This document shows, piece by piece, positions 41,801 to 56,200 of a DNA stretch of 64,000 nucleotides. Each line of letters starts with the position of its first letter. The stretch's first letter is position 1. The notes under the pieces are model-generated. The model saw only the letters and a program-made list of their open reading frames with translations. It did no database searches and was not told where the DNA came from. The position numbers and the translations under genes are program-made. Source of the stretch: Temnopleurus reevesii (lineage: Eukaryota > Echinodermata > Echinoidea > Temnopleuroida > Temnopleuridae); assembly GCA_036244855.1 (NCBI GenBank), contig BQKZ01000092.1:28136-92135 (forward strand). The letters are read 5' to 3'.

Positions 41801-44800
41801 TTGTTTTTCTTACATGAATTTTGTTGTTAAATGATCAATACCAGTATTGAACTGAACCAATATTCATTATTTTAATTGCAATACATATCCATCATGACAA
41901 ACCAAATCAATAAACAGAACAGAAAAAAAGTTCTAATCCTCCATGTAGGTTCCTCCATGTAGGTTCCTCCATGTAGGTTCCTCCATGTAGGTTCCTCCAT
42001 TATAGCGGTTTCTCTGCGGCCAGATTGCACCCCCTTTGTTTTTCTTACATTAATTTTGTTGTTAAATGAGCAATACCTGTACTAAACTGAACCAATATCC
42101 ATTATTTATATTATAGCAATAACTATTCATTGTGACAAACCTACAACTGAAAAACTTACAATGCCATTTGACAATTGTTCTACTCTGTTTCCAGTGTGGC
42201 CTTATGCATGTGAAAATGTGTTTTTTGCATGTTACATTTAGAGAATGGCGTTTGAGAAAAGAAGTGTGTGTCAATTGTAATTAGTGTTTGTAATTAGAAC
42301 TTAGTACCTGAAAGTATTATATGAATCAAAGGGTTTGTTCTAGATATTTGCATGTTTTGTTCTTTTCTGTATTAAGTAGTACTGTTTAGAGCAAATTAGC
42401 TGTTGAATAATAATTTATTGTTGTTTCAGTATTACTGGTGGTATCAAAAATGTTGTACCAAATGATCTGGAATGCCTACTATGTCATCTGACAAAGTTGT
42501 CATCAAACAATTTTGTTTCAAGAAAGGAAATGTAATTTATTTCAATGTTCTTGGATCTGTTGCCATGTCTTTGTTGTGAAAAAAATTTGAAGCTGTTAAT
42601 AGATTGTTTGTGGTGTTGTAGCCATTATGTTACTATTATATTGATGCATGTTTTTTGTTGGTAGCTTGGATAAGGTATTAAATGATAACATTGATATACA
42701 CATTATAGAGTGAAATTTCATATATATATATATAAACTTTTATTTGAGCATGAGATGTCCATGTACTAAAATGTGTTTTATGATGTTTTTGTTTGAATAT
42801 TTTAGAATTGAGATGAAGTCAAATTGCCTCCCAATTATTAATGTTGGTTTGATTAATACAGTCTACATTTTTTATTCACTCTGTAGATCTTGCACCTCGT
42901 GGAAAATAAAAAGGAGATTTAATGATTTTTTTTGGCAAATGCTGAATATCATAAAGCCTACTTGAATCAGGGAGTGGGAAAAGACCAGGAGTAGTGCATT
43001 GAAGCCATTCTATAATAGTCTTACTTAATCCTACCAATTTATCTATCCAATTAAATATTTAACTCTTCCATGGGATCTTTATTTATATAAACATATTTAT
43101 TGCACAGGATATATTTTATTAAATATATTTCATTTAAACAACCCATTTTTCTGTAATTGATAATGAAGTATAAGGGTTCATTTTGAAATTGCCATGTTTG
43201 TTTCTTGTTTGTTCATTTACCTTGCATTTTGAGTATACGCTAGTTTTCTGTGTTTAGTATATTATTTTGTCTTGTTCCATTTATCTTATGTTTGTCTTTT
43301 GTGTTATGTATAGCAGGGCAAGAGGATTGAGCCAATTTATTCACATATATTTATGCTATCAGAGACATTTTCAGCAGTCATATGAATTTTTTTGGACAAA
43401 TAAGCCTTTTATGTAACAATTCAATTTGAAACCAAGTATTTGTTAAAAGTATGAAAGATGATAATACCTTCAAACTTCTCTATGTGAGATTAAGAATAGT
43501 TTATTTGGAACCATTGAGGTTACCAACTTATATTCATATCCAGATGCAGATACCATTAAAACACCCTCTGCTGAACAAAAAGTAAATGAGAAAATCATGA
43601 AATATACCTATTTATGTAATAATGTGAAATTAGTAATTACTTATAAAACAAGCCTTGTAAATCTCATACTTCATGCATTATGCTGCCTATTATCAGGGAT
43701 GAAGGAATATGTACCCTGTGGCATGCTTAATTAACAACTTCTAATGAGTATTCATTGTCTTTTCAATGCAGGGACCTTTTGATGTGGCTGCCTTCGAAGC
43801 AAGTCTGCTGAATCAGAAGCAACCCCAGGAGAGTGAATCAATGGAAGCTGAGACGGAAACTGAGCTTGAGTCAGAACTCGAAACCTCAGAATCCAGCCAA
43901 CAGAGGGCTCCTCGCTTTCTGAAGGAACTCAAGAACTTCCGCGTCGGAGAGGGAGGAAGGATTGGTCTGAGCTGCCGTGTGGAGGGAAGACCTAAACCTT
44001 CGGTATGTGTTTCAGCTCTTACTTGTCAACCATCTAGAATGAAATTAGGGTAGAAGGTAGAATTTAAAAAGCTAAACAGCTGAACCAAATGCTCTCATGG
44101 GAGAAAGCACAAAAGCACAGCCATTCGTCAGCTCAAACACCAGGAAATTGCATGATAATGTACTTCTTCGATATTCCAGAAGCTTCTTTACCCCATTTTG
44201 TGAATTTGGCCATTATCAAATCTCTTGGTAAATTCGCAAGCACACATTGTGAGTATTTTCCCAATAAGCTTCGCAAAGCTAATGAATAATTTCGCCAGAA
44301 TAATTACAAATTTTGGTGTTGATCACAATACACTGAGAAACAAAAGAATAGTCTTCAGCACTTGACCCTATATGACATCTTGCTTGTTGCCTTACAGATC
44401 CAATGGTTCAAGGATGGGTACCCTCTACCTAGAGCAACCCGCTACGACCTCTCCTACATGGAGGGCTTCTCCCAGCTTCGCATCGATCTTGTACTACCTG
44501 AGGACAAGGGTGCTTACACGGTCTTTGCCTGGAACCAGTTCGGTAAGGCAGTCAACACCGGTCTCATCAAGGTCGACAAGGTCGGGCATAAGTCTGAGGA
44601 GGTTAGCCACATGAAGGGTGCTCTCGGTGCTCGTGTTAGCATGTAAGTATACGGGAAAGTTATGATGTTAGCTACAATTCTTATGAATTTCTCTATAACA
44701 AATGTGGTTTTTGCAACTTAGGAGGCCTTCATGAAACGATATATTCCCGAAAAAAATAAATGAGTTAATTTCAAGGCTATTCAATGAGTCAGTGTTTTCA

Positions 44801-47800
44801 AACATTTTTAAACACATATTCTTTGGAAAGTAAAGGCATACAAAGGGCAAGGAACAATTGTAGATGACTTTTCAATTTACTTTTTAATGTGAAACAAAAT
44901 GTAAAAACCCAAAGGATGGTTTAAGTCTTTTTTTTTTTTTTAATTACAACCAACTTATTAAGGTAAAGGAAGGGCAAACTGGCGAGGTTCTACTGAAGCA
45001 AATAACATGATAAAAAGATAGAATAACCAAGAAATTGTTAAATATGATATCACAGGGAGACTGAGGAGTACCATATACCCGAACGGGAGAGGCACGCCGG
45101 TGAAGTGAAGAAGAAACACTACAAGCCGACCTTAAAGGTCATACCTTGCGACCTAGAGGTCAAAGAATTCTGGTTAAATGTAGATTAATGAATGAATAGA
45201 GAGTAAAGAAATATTTTTTATTTTAAATTACAGGGAGACTGAGGAGTACCACATCCCTGAACGGGAGAGACAAGCGGGTGAGGTGAGGGAGAAACACTAC
45301 AAGCCGACCTTCAAGGTCATACCTAGCGATCTGGAGGTCAAGGAGGGCAAACTGGCCAGGTTCAACTGCAGAGTGACAGGTCGACCCCCTCCAGATCTCA
45401 CCTGGTACCGCAATGAGATGCCAGTCTATCCAGATGCCAATCATAGGGTAATGATTTTGTGCACTCAGGAATGCTGTCACTTCCTAAGAAAGCAATACTA
45501 GTAGTACCACCATATCGTTTTGCTTTTGGTTACTAGATTACTAGTTCACATATTTCATATGTGGCCTAGGAGTCATTGATTATTGATTATTGATTGGTAT
45601 AATTTTGTGTGTTTGATTTCAGTCAACTGTATTGAAGGGCATGTCAAATGGAAGTAGTACATTATAGTTTTAATCATTGCTGCTCATCTGCTCATTGTTA
45701 TGTCACAGATAGTTGCGTGCGAAACAATGAGCAGACGTGCAAAGCTATGTTGTACTCCGTCTGTCAACGTACCCTTCATCACAGATGACTGAAATAAAAA
45801 GTACTATATGCAGAAAAAATGGTTGACGAGTGATGTCTGTCAATCAGGAGGAGGTTGATTTGAATCCAAGTTGTAGCATCAATTTCCTGTTAGCAAGAAA
45901 TTCATCTGAGCTGCACTCAACCCAAGTGATGTGAATGGATATTGGAAGGAATTTTGATGGAAATTACAGCCATTAGAACCTAAAAGTTTATTGTTAGCCT
46001 TTGTATCCTAGTGTATTTGCATGTCTTAAAGTATGTGTAGAAAGGCTGTTAAAAATATTTTTGTAATGTGTGGTAACTTATGTAGGATGAACAGATAAAG
46101 AATTGAACATTGCCATGATCATATTGTGCTAACAACACTATAAAGGTGATTAATTAATAACTTACCATTTAACAATGCATTCATCTTTCTTTCATACAGG
46201 TACTTGTGAATGAAGGCGGCGAACATGCCCTAATGATATCCTGTGCAAGGCCTCAAGATGGCGGCACATACACATGTATCGCTAAGAACAGAGCAGGAGA
46301 GGCCAAGTTCCATGTCAAACTCACCGTTGATCGTAAGTATTCTATTCATCTTCTTTTGTAAGCAATGTAAATGGTGCCAAAAATGAGGAACATTTTGTCA
46401 CTAGATAAAATACTAGACATAGAAGTTCTATGTGCAATTGTCTACAATTCTCATTTGCCCATTGTGTAAAATACATTACTATATTTACTGTACAAGTAAC
46501 TATTTTAATTCAGTTCATAAAATGTTGATCTATAGATATGAAGTGGCTAATTGCGCTTTGCAATTGTCTTGAACAATGGAAGTGTCTTTAACTGTATATT
46601 ATTAATGTAATCTGTACCAATGGATGACTTCAAGTACGGTGTTCGGTGTTGGTGTTGAGAGAGCAAAATGGTCGGTAAACTGAGCTCCAACGCCGTTGGT
46701 CAGTTTACAGAAGTGATACAGAAACGAACGGAAATACGTCAGAATCTTGCGAGGTCTACCCCAAACACCGACAGACATCAAGTTTGGTGTTGAGGCTGGT
46801 GTTGGTTTTACTGCAACACCAACACCAGCGTTCAATGCCGTACTTGAAGTCACCCAATGTAAATGGCATTGATTGTAAACATAAGTTTTTGTAAATGTAA
46901 TATATTATTGTGGAATTTCTTGCTTTCTTAAAATGCAGCCAAGAGGCAGCTGGTGGCCCCGTCATTCATTGATCGTGTCGAAAATGCAACTGTCAGAGAG
47001 AACGAGTCCGTAACATTGACATGCAAGGTCTCTGGATGCCCCACTCCTCACGTCTCATGGCAACGGGATCAGAAGCACATAATGCCCAATGCCGGCGGGT
47101 ACAGGTAGGTTGAGCATAAAAAGATAGCTATTCAAAGATGAATCTACCAAAGACTACAACAAAGAATGACTTTGTCCACAGGAGATGCTAAAATTGTTTT
47201 TCATGTGACATAGTAGTCTTAAAACTTCTTCATGAACTGTTTTCCAAAACTAATTGATGAGCACAAGCAAAGTTAAAAATTTCTCTGAAAAAAATGAAAC
47301 GGCTATTAATCGCTTGAATTACATAATGTGGTGTAGTAACCTTTTTGGTGTTGATTTTGATGATGTCCTAAATGAGATCATATTTTTTCTTTTAGAATGC
47401 ACAAGAATGAGGAAGGGTGTGCCAACTGTTTATTGTAAGATGCAATGACAGTGCCTGGTATACATGCACAGCACACAACTTGGCTGGATGAGTCTCTTGC
47501 GAAGTAGACAGATTTAAAGAACTCATTAAATTGCTAATGGTTACAAACATTAATTTCTTTTTCTTTCCAGAATGCAAATGAACGAGGAAGGAGTGTGCCA
47601 GCTGTTCATTGAGAGAGTAACACGTCATGACAGCGCTTGGTACACTTGCACAGCACACAACTCGGCTGGTCGAGTCTCCTGTAGAAGTAGGGTCCAAGTA
47701 ATATGTAAGTGTCATCAGGGGCATTGACTATATTTTACATGTGTAAAACATATAAATACACTAAATGATTATGATCAATATATTATGCAAATTTGCATTT

Positions 47801-50800
47801 TAGCAACTTTTGTAACGTTCTCTATAAGCAATTAACACAAAAATTATATTGCTAAGAGTATCTTTGATCAGCATACATCATAAATACCATCAATAATAAC
47901 TTTCCTATAGCAACTTTGATGCTGATTTGCTGTTGCAATTCCTATTGATGACCAACATTTCATCAATGATATACAATTGGTCCATTTTTTCTGTCATAAG
48001 AGCCCAAGGCCTGAATCTAAAATGATTATCACATCCGTTATATTAAAGTTATTTGCAAGAATCAGAGCATTTTTTAAATACTGTATGCAAGTCTACAACT
48101 TTTGCTCTTTAAATTGATATTGTTTCTGTGTTCCATAAACGTGATGTAACCAGAGTATTGGCCAATCATGATCCCCAATAATTTGTTTTTGTACTAATTT
48201 TTAGATGACAAATTGATCAAAGATAATGAGCCAGCTCCCATCTTTCAAAGGCGCCCAACACAAAGGTAAGAGAACATTATATATAGTAGTATTCTTCAGT
48301 TCATTGGCATGATTGCTGCTTTGCATTTGTAGTATACACTATACAGATAGGAATGATTTCACATTCATGAGTAAATCTAGTTGGTGTCATGAAAAAGTTA
48401 TTGATGATTATCGAAATATGGAACATGTATCTCTCTTTGCCAGAGTTATATTTGTGTGAATACCATGTGTGAACTCTGACAATCACATGCAATAAATTAT
48501 GATCTGCTACTAAAGAAATTTGTGTAAGATAGTTTGGAGAATATTTAATATACATAATGCACAATGAATGAACATTATTTGGATGCTTTTTTTTCGTACA
48601 AGAGTTCAATTTTCTGCATCATTGAGTAGAACAAGCCACGTTAATGATGGTAGCAAAATATGTTTCTTGTAGGAAAATATGATTCAAGTAAAATTTTACA
48701 ACAATTACATAGAAAGCAAAAATTTGCCAACATAGATGTTACCAATAAATATAATCTTGATACAAATGTTTTATAATAAAGCATGGTATTACCTGATTAT
48801 TATGTAAAAATCATTTTCTTGAATGTTGTGCATGTTTGTGTGAATGCAGGGAGGAATATGCTATCTATTACAGGTAACTTGTGTCCCAAGTTTGAGAGTG
48901 CATGTAGATTAGTTATAATAGCAATAGACTGCTGATGGAATGGGTTTTCAGCTGTATGGGATTTGTGTGTGCGTATGTACGCAGGAGTGTATGTACTACA
49001 TGTAGATATAAATTCTTTAAAAAATGTTTGGAAGCAAAAATATGGGAAATCCATTTCAATAACAATAACACATACAAGAGTGTTTTATAATAAATGATAA
49101 TAATTAGATAATTTATATAGCGCAGTCACCGAATGGATATCCTCTACTATATTGTCTGCATACGATTTTTTATTCATAAATTCTCCCTGCTCTTGTATCA
49201 AATTCATCCATGCAAAGTCACTGTTTAACAAGGAGTGTACAGTAAATCAATTACATATCGTGCAACTTTTCCTATCATACCATTTAGTATGTCAAAGATA
49301 ATTACTAAAGATGTGCAATTCCTGAGATAATAAAACACTCTTTTCAGCAAATTGAATATCCCGTATTTTTGCTATGTATCCATGTCCTTACATTTCCAAA
49401 CTTTTTTTGAGGAGTTAAGATATTTTAACTTTTTTTAAAATATATATTTTTTTAAATTGTCAATAACAATTTATTATGAAAGGTAGCTCTAATGTTTTTA
49501 ACAGACAATTTTATGCCTCCACCCACAAATGATGGTGTTGAAGGCATTAGTTTATCTTGGCTTTATAATGTATTTTCTAATATGCTAAATGTGTTTCATT
49601 GTTCTTTTTGATGAGTTTTTAATTCTAATGGAGATATGCTTTATATGAGAAATAGACTTTTGCTATATTTGTGTGTGTATGTGTATCTGTAATAGTAATA
49701 ATTTATACCTAAATTATCAAAGATTTACTTTAAGAATTTTGACTTATGATTTATTAATAACAGAAGACTGGAACAAGCTCTGGGTTATAGGTAAAAGTGT
49801 TAGGTGTATAGCACATTTTTCCCTTCCAGCTTTTAACCATTCTTGTAAAAGCTAGTTTGCTCCAAGTTATCTTAATGTCCCAAATTGTGTATTATGAAAT
49901 ATTGAAGGGATGAAATTGATTCCATAAATGTTCTTGTATTGTAGTTTCACGAGGAGTGTAGATATAATCAGTGATTGCAGTTTACACATATTATATTTGT
50001 TTACATGCACATCATAGTATACAACATTACTATTTTGCTGAAGAATTTGCATACTCCAGTATTTTTATTTCAATGAGTTTTATATCACTAAAACATCATT
50101 TACAATTACAATGTCAAAAGAGGGAGTCAATGAATTGTGATAAAAATTTACACCTAACAATCTGTCAGTTCAAAACCCCATGCACAACCCTCACAATAAT
50201 TCTGGTTTTATTGAGTGTGTGTGGTAAAGATAAATTTGAAAACGTACCCCTTGTTAGTTAAGAACTCACCATGTACAAATAATCTGCACAGCCCCAGTAT
50301 CATAGGACCCAGCACTCTGATTTTAAACACAACCATTAATTACATAGATACGAAGTGTACAAATTATGCACAACCCCAATACCAAATGACCCAACACTGA
50401 TTTCATGCAGAGCCATTACAGAGATGCCAAGTGTTATGGTTTTCTGAAACCTTAATGAATTCTGATGATCCATATGCAAATCAAATCAGCATTGTTAAAA
50501 TCTGTGGTCACTGATGATCTCTTTTTGTGCCCTCGTCCACCAAAGATGCTGCAGGAGGCATTATGTTTCTAGGTTGTTCAATTACTTTGATTTTCTTGTG
50601 GTGAAAACATGCACATAGAAATATGATTGTTTATAGAAAAAATGTAATAAAAATTTTCCCAACATGTTCCAAATATCGGAATGAGTTCTCTTTTCAAAAG
50701 AAAGAAACATAATGTCTCTTATGAGAAAACGATGGAATGAGAGTGATCAATTGATCTGCTTTTTTCATTTTTCAATATTTCATATTTGTTGCTCTATTAT

Positions 50801-53239
50801 TAATATTAACATATCATTCAATATCTAAATATTTGTCAGAAAACCCATCGCATTTGGCAGTCTTTCGTTTGTTACCCTCCTCATGTTAAACATTCTACAC
50901 AATTCTCCCAAGCGATGCTGATACCTTTGATATAAGAGTCAAATAAGACATTCCAAATTTTTAAATACTGTTATCTTCTAGGAAATCAATATTATACTCA
51001 TAAACCAAATGATGCAGCAAGAAGTTTCTGGTACGTTTACCACATAAATTCAGATTCGTAATCAAGAAAACTTATACCAAGTGGCTTACCACTTTGTGCA
51101 ATCATTAAGTCGAAACATAGATTCTTTTTGAGAACATAAAGGTTGCCAAACACTATCAAGTTTGCATATTTCAATACTATTAGTTGCATTATTATAAAAG
51201 TTTGGTATTGAACATGTGATACTGTTGTGTAAAGTAATGCTAGCAACTATGACAAATGTTGTAAGCATCCAAAGTAATGGCTCACTTTTCAGAGTATTGA
51301 AATGTAAAGAGTAAAGTATGGTTAAAGAATAAAAAGATCAACAGCCACCATATGTTACAAAAATCACACAAAAATAATTAATATTTCAGCAACTTTTCTC
51401 TTTTCAGCAAAAAACCACCCCCACCCCCTGAGAAAGAAGACATCCCAAGCTACGTGACACAGTATCCAGTGACAGGAGCCGACCTCGACAAGAAGCCGAC
51501 CGTCAAGCCGGAGTTTGTTGTACCGCTTAACGACAACCTGAAGAAGAAGGAGGCGTCAAACGCACACTTTGCCTGTCGCCTCCAACCAGCCGGAGATCCT
51601 ACCATGAGAATAGAGTGGTTCAAGAACAACACTCCACTCTTTATTGGTAAGACATTTAATTGCATTCACTGTTCCTCAAATATCTGGTTATTCTTTTGGG
51701 TAGAAATGATTGTGCAAGAATATTTTATGCATGAATGAGCATATGTTAAAGGAAGAACTTTCCCTTTTAAAGAAACAAGAGCCTTTTGATATTTTAGCAC
51801 TACGAAATTTAACAGTATGTGAATCATACAAGTTAAGAAATATATGAAAGAATGATGTCCTAAATTGTTCTTTCTACTATGCTTGTAAATGTATTTTCTG
51901 CAGGATCAAGAGTGCAAACCAAATATGAGTTTGGAATCTGCAGCCTGGACATCAAAGGAGTCTATCCCGAAGATGCAGGTACCATAACATGCCGAGCAAC
52001 CAACAAGCATGGATCAGCAGAGACATCTGGGAAACTAACTTGCCTTGGTATGTTACCATCATGAGAAGATGCATTTGTAAGCCCTCATAAAATTGTTTGG
52101 TTCCCCAAGAATATTATTTCCTTAAAGAAGCGTTGATTGGTTGGAAATCAGTTGGTCGGAATTCTATGTAGTTTTTCATTTCATTAGAAAATTACACTTC
52201 AAAGTGAGTGAAAAGCGCCTAAACCTCTGATATTGACCTTCCAAATTTTTCAGGTTGTATTTCCATTGTCAATCTATAATTTTACGATGATTTCTTCTGA
52301 GTGTAAAGTTAAAAAAAGATTCAGATCGACAGGTGGAGGGCTCCAAAACATTATTTTTGCCTAGGGATAGACCATCAGTTAAGTTTGTACAATAATTGTT
52401 ACTAGCATTGTATCCTCGTGATTTGTTTCATCACATCACATGCATTCTTTTGATATTTTCCTGTACAGCTGAACAGTCCCTAATTCTGGAAACCCAGCTT
52501 CCTGAAGAGATGAGAGGAATTGAGAAAACAATCCAGTTTGATGAATACCTCTCAGCGTAAGTATTTACTGTAATCTGAAAAAATCCTGTTAAAGTTATAA
52601 GGTAGCAAAAATATTCTCTTTTTTAATAAAAGCTTTTTTATTGCCATTCTCCAATTAAAATACTTTTCTAATTCTTTTCTGGGTTTTTTTCAAGAAATTT
52701 TATTTTCTGAAAGAATACATTGAGAACATTTTTATATTCATCAAGCAGTTGTCATTTATAGGCAGTTGAATAAGTGTATGTGTTCTGAAATATTCATTGA
52801 TGTAATATCTTCACAGAGAGTCCAAATTAAACAGAATGAGTTTATTACTGAATAGTGGACATACAGAAAAGGAGTTTTTTTTAATGCAGTGCTAAATAGC
52901 CCTGTTGAAAAGGAATAGATTTAAATTACTGTATCCAGACAAAGGTAGATATTATGAGAATGTAACTATTTTCATTCAATTTTTTTTTCACATTTTGTAG
53001 TGGTGACTTTCCAGATGATAGTAAGTTCCCTTCAGAAGAGTTTTGCCGCCCGGAACTGGTGACGGTTCCTGAGCCATTGAGCATTCTGGAAGGCGAGGCC
53101 GCACGCTTCTCATGCAGAGTCTCTGGTGTTCCTACACCACGAGTTTCATGGTTCAGAGAAGATCTGCGAGTTATGGGGGTAAGAAATGTGTATGATGAAG
53201 ATAAAATAGCGCATGATAATTATAGATACTAAGATCTGG

Positions 53240-53295
<56 letters not shown>

Positions 53296-56200
53296 ATGAT
53301 GGGAGTTGGAAGAAATGTGATAGGAGGGGGCGAGGAAGGAGAGGAATGAGGAGAAGGAAGGAGGTGGAGGTGAGAAAGTAGGGGAATTATGAGGACAGGA
53401 GAAGGTTAAAGAGGGTTAGGAGGGGAAAGAAGAGGAGGAAAAGAAAGTATGAAGAGGAAGGTTGAGAAAGAAGATAAGGAAGTGTAGGAACTGTGCAGAA
53501 GGAGGTGATTGATTGGAGGAGAGGAAGACTGTGGTAGTAGTAATACTGAATAATGATAGTTTAATGAGAGTAACAATGATTTGATAATGATCAGATAGAG
53601 CATGGGGAGGAGAAGGAGCAGGAGGAGAAAAATAGTATGATCATATTGTTGACAATAATTATGATATTGAGAATGTTGTAATGATAGTGCTTGTTGTTTT
53701 TATGGAGAATACTATTTCCGCTGCTGCTGATTCTTTTTTTAAATCATTGAATTTTGTCACATCTTCACCCTTACAGCAAGGGGCTCGCATGAAGTCTTGG
53801 TTTGATGGTATCCACTACATGGAGATCTCCAAGGCCCGAGTAGCTGACTCTGGAGTCATTCGATTGGTCGCTCGCAATAAACTTGGCATGGTCGAGTTCA
53901 AGACCAAACTTGAAGTCAAACCAAGGGAAGTTCAGCCGCCCCAATTGAAGCCAACACCTAAAGGTAAGGGCTCTTTAATAAAAGAATCTTGACATTGTAT
54001 ATGTATACAAGTATAGTGAGACAAAGGCTTCACGATACAACAAGTTATCTTTCTTGGAAATGTGATTTTCAAGAAAGATAACTTGTACTGTGAATCCTTC
54101 TCAACATTCATCCGCGAGTGAATTCTTTGAGCAATATATATATATATACAAGTGTATTTTCTGAATGGTATTTAATTGTTTTCGTTTGATAATAATAATT
54201 ATAATACACGGCTTTTATATAGCGCTTATCAACTCTTCATTAGAATTCTCTAAGCGCTCTACAATTGCAGCATTATTACCCTGGCTTTAGCCCGGCAGCC
54301 ACTTTATTAGCGCACTTGGCATTTCAAAGAAAATATTCCTACCAGGTACCCATTCACCTCACCTGGGTTGAGTGCAGCACAATCTGGATGAATTTCTTGC
54401 TGAAGGAAATTGACGCCATAGGTGGGATTCGAACCTACGACCCTCTGGTTGAAAGGCGAGAGTCAGAACCACTACACTACGGTGCCTCCGTAGTTACTAG
54501 GACTTAGTTCCTCCTGTTTCTTAGAGAATATTTGGCAGCAAGAGAAACTCTCCACCCCTGTGATTTTCAGCATGGGAGTGGGTGTTAGTCCAGTTCTAGT
54601 CCATCATTTTCAAGTCCCGTAGGACAGTTCACTTTCAGGGGCCACCCTTGTTATCGCTTGCCACTCCTTAGGTCTGGTTTTACAGAGGCTTTTGGGTGCT
54701 GTACATATGGCATTAGTCGTAACTTGGTGTATGCTTGATATGGGTGTATAATTGATGAACATGTAAGTACACCAATATCCTTGCCAGAATGGGACCAAAT
54801 AATTCAAGCCCTAAATCATGCCTTGGCCCATGGCCTAAGTGTAATTTTCAAATTTTTCATTTGATGGTATTGTTGATGAAAATGTGCTAAATGTCTTGAT
54901 GTTTTTAGAATGGGTAAGATGGAAAGGAAGTTTTGAAAGAAAATGATTCAGGAAATGCAATTTTTGTAATTTCCATTGGTCATATGAATTAATTTGTAAC
55001 AATTGTTATAATTTTGTGTTATACAGAGGCTAAAGTCCCTCAGGCCAAGCCGAAGATGTATGAATTGCCAAAGACCCAAGCTGCTAAGCCACGTAAGTCC
55101 TTTATATTGATATTGATTTTGGATGCTGAATGTTCCTAAATGACTCTAATTAACACCCCATTGCCAATTAAATTAAATTGCCTTGCCTAACAGCGAGGTA
55201 ATTTCCATGAGAAGAAATCAGTTCTCTTGCCCAAGTTATCACATTGTTAAAGGTTTGCATAATAATTTTAAGCAAGAAGTTTTGAAGTTGACTATGTTTA
55301 TCACATTATAATGAAGGTTTCTCCTATATAGTATTGAAAGGGATGTTTGCAATATATAAACAGCTTTAAGATAATAATTTTTTTCAGAAGAACCATCCAC
55401 AATAATATTCTTATTGGAATAAACAAGGATCCACACTATTGAAGAAAAATCTAGAATAACCGTCTTTCCTGTTTACTATGATACAATAAGTACTTGTGTG
55501 TTAATTAATAAAATGTACTAAATATATTAAAATTATAATTTTCATCATGATTGATTAGAATGATTTGATCAAGTTTATTTATGCAAATGGAATGAAAGAA
55601 CAGTAATTATAGTAATAACAAAATGATGAAAAGAAAAACAGACATCTTTTTTTCCCTCCAGAGTGTTAAAGATCAAGTATGAAATTTTCTACCCACATAT
55701 AAACATAACAACTGATTGTGTTGTACAATGTCATAAATCTGTTAATGTGATGTAATACTAATACTAACCAAAAGAATATTGAATTGCATGCCATTGATTC
55801 GAACAGATGAACCACCCAATGAGTTAGAGGCGGTATTCAGGCGACGTTCCCAGCATGCAGCCCCCCTTCCCCTTTCCAGAAAGCCTGTTGATAGCCCAAG
55901 AAGGGCCAGTGCAAGCCCCGCCCTGGCAGTGAAACTAAAACCTGTCCAGAAACAATCTCCTCTGGATAAGCCTAAAGAAAAACCACCCTCTCAGGATAGT
56001 CTGAGGAATGTAACACCAAAGAAGGTAGAATCGGATGAAGGTTTCAAAGGCTACCCAGCTCTTTCAGATAGAAGCAGAACGAGAGATGCTACACCTCTTG
56101 TTCCTCGCAATCAGGAATTGAATAGCTTCAAACGACATATTGATGAGAAGGTTGCAGCAGAAACTGTTTCACCTGTCAGGAGTGCACCAAAGTATCTTGA

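Noticed and set aside
54420..54485. Possible tRNA gene (good box A and box B on the minus strand)
   Set aside because: The same head occurs with a long shared body at 13607, so it is a SINE; I could not fold a complete cloverleaf.
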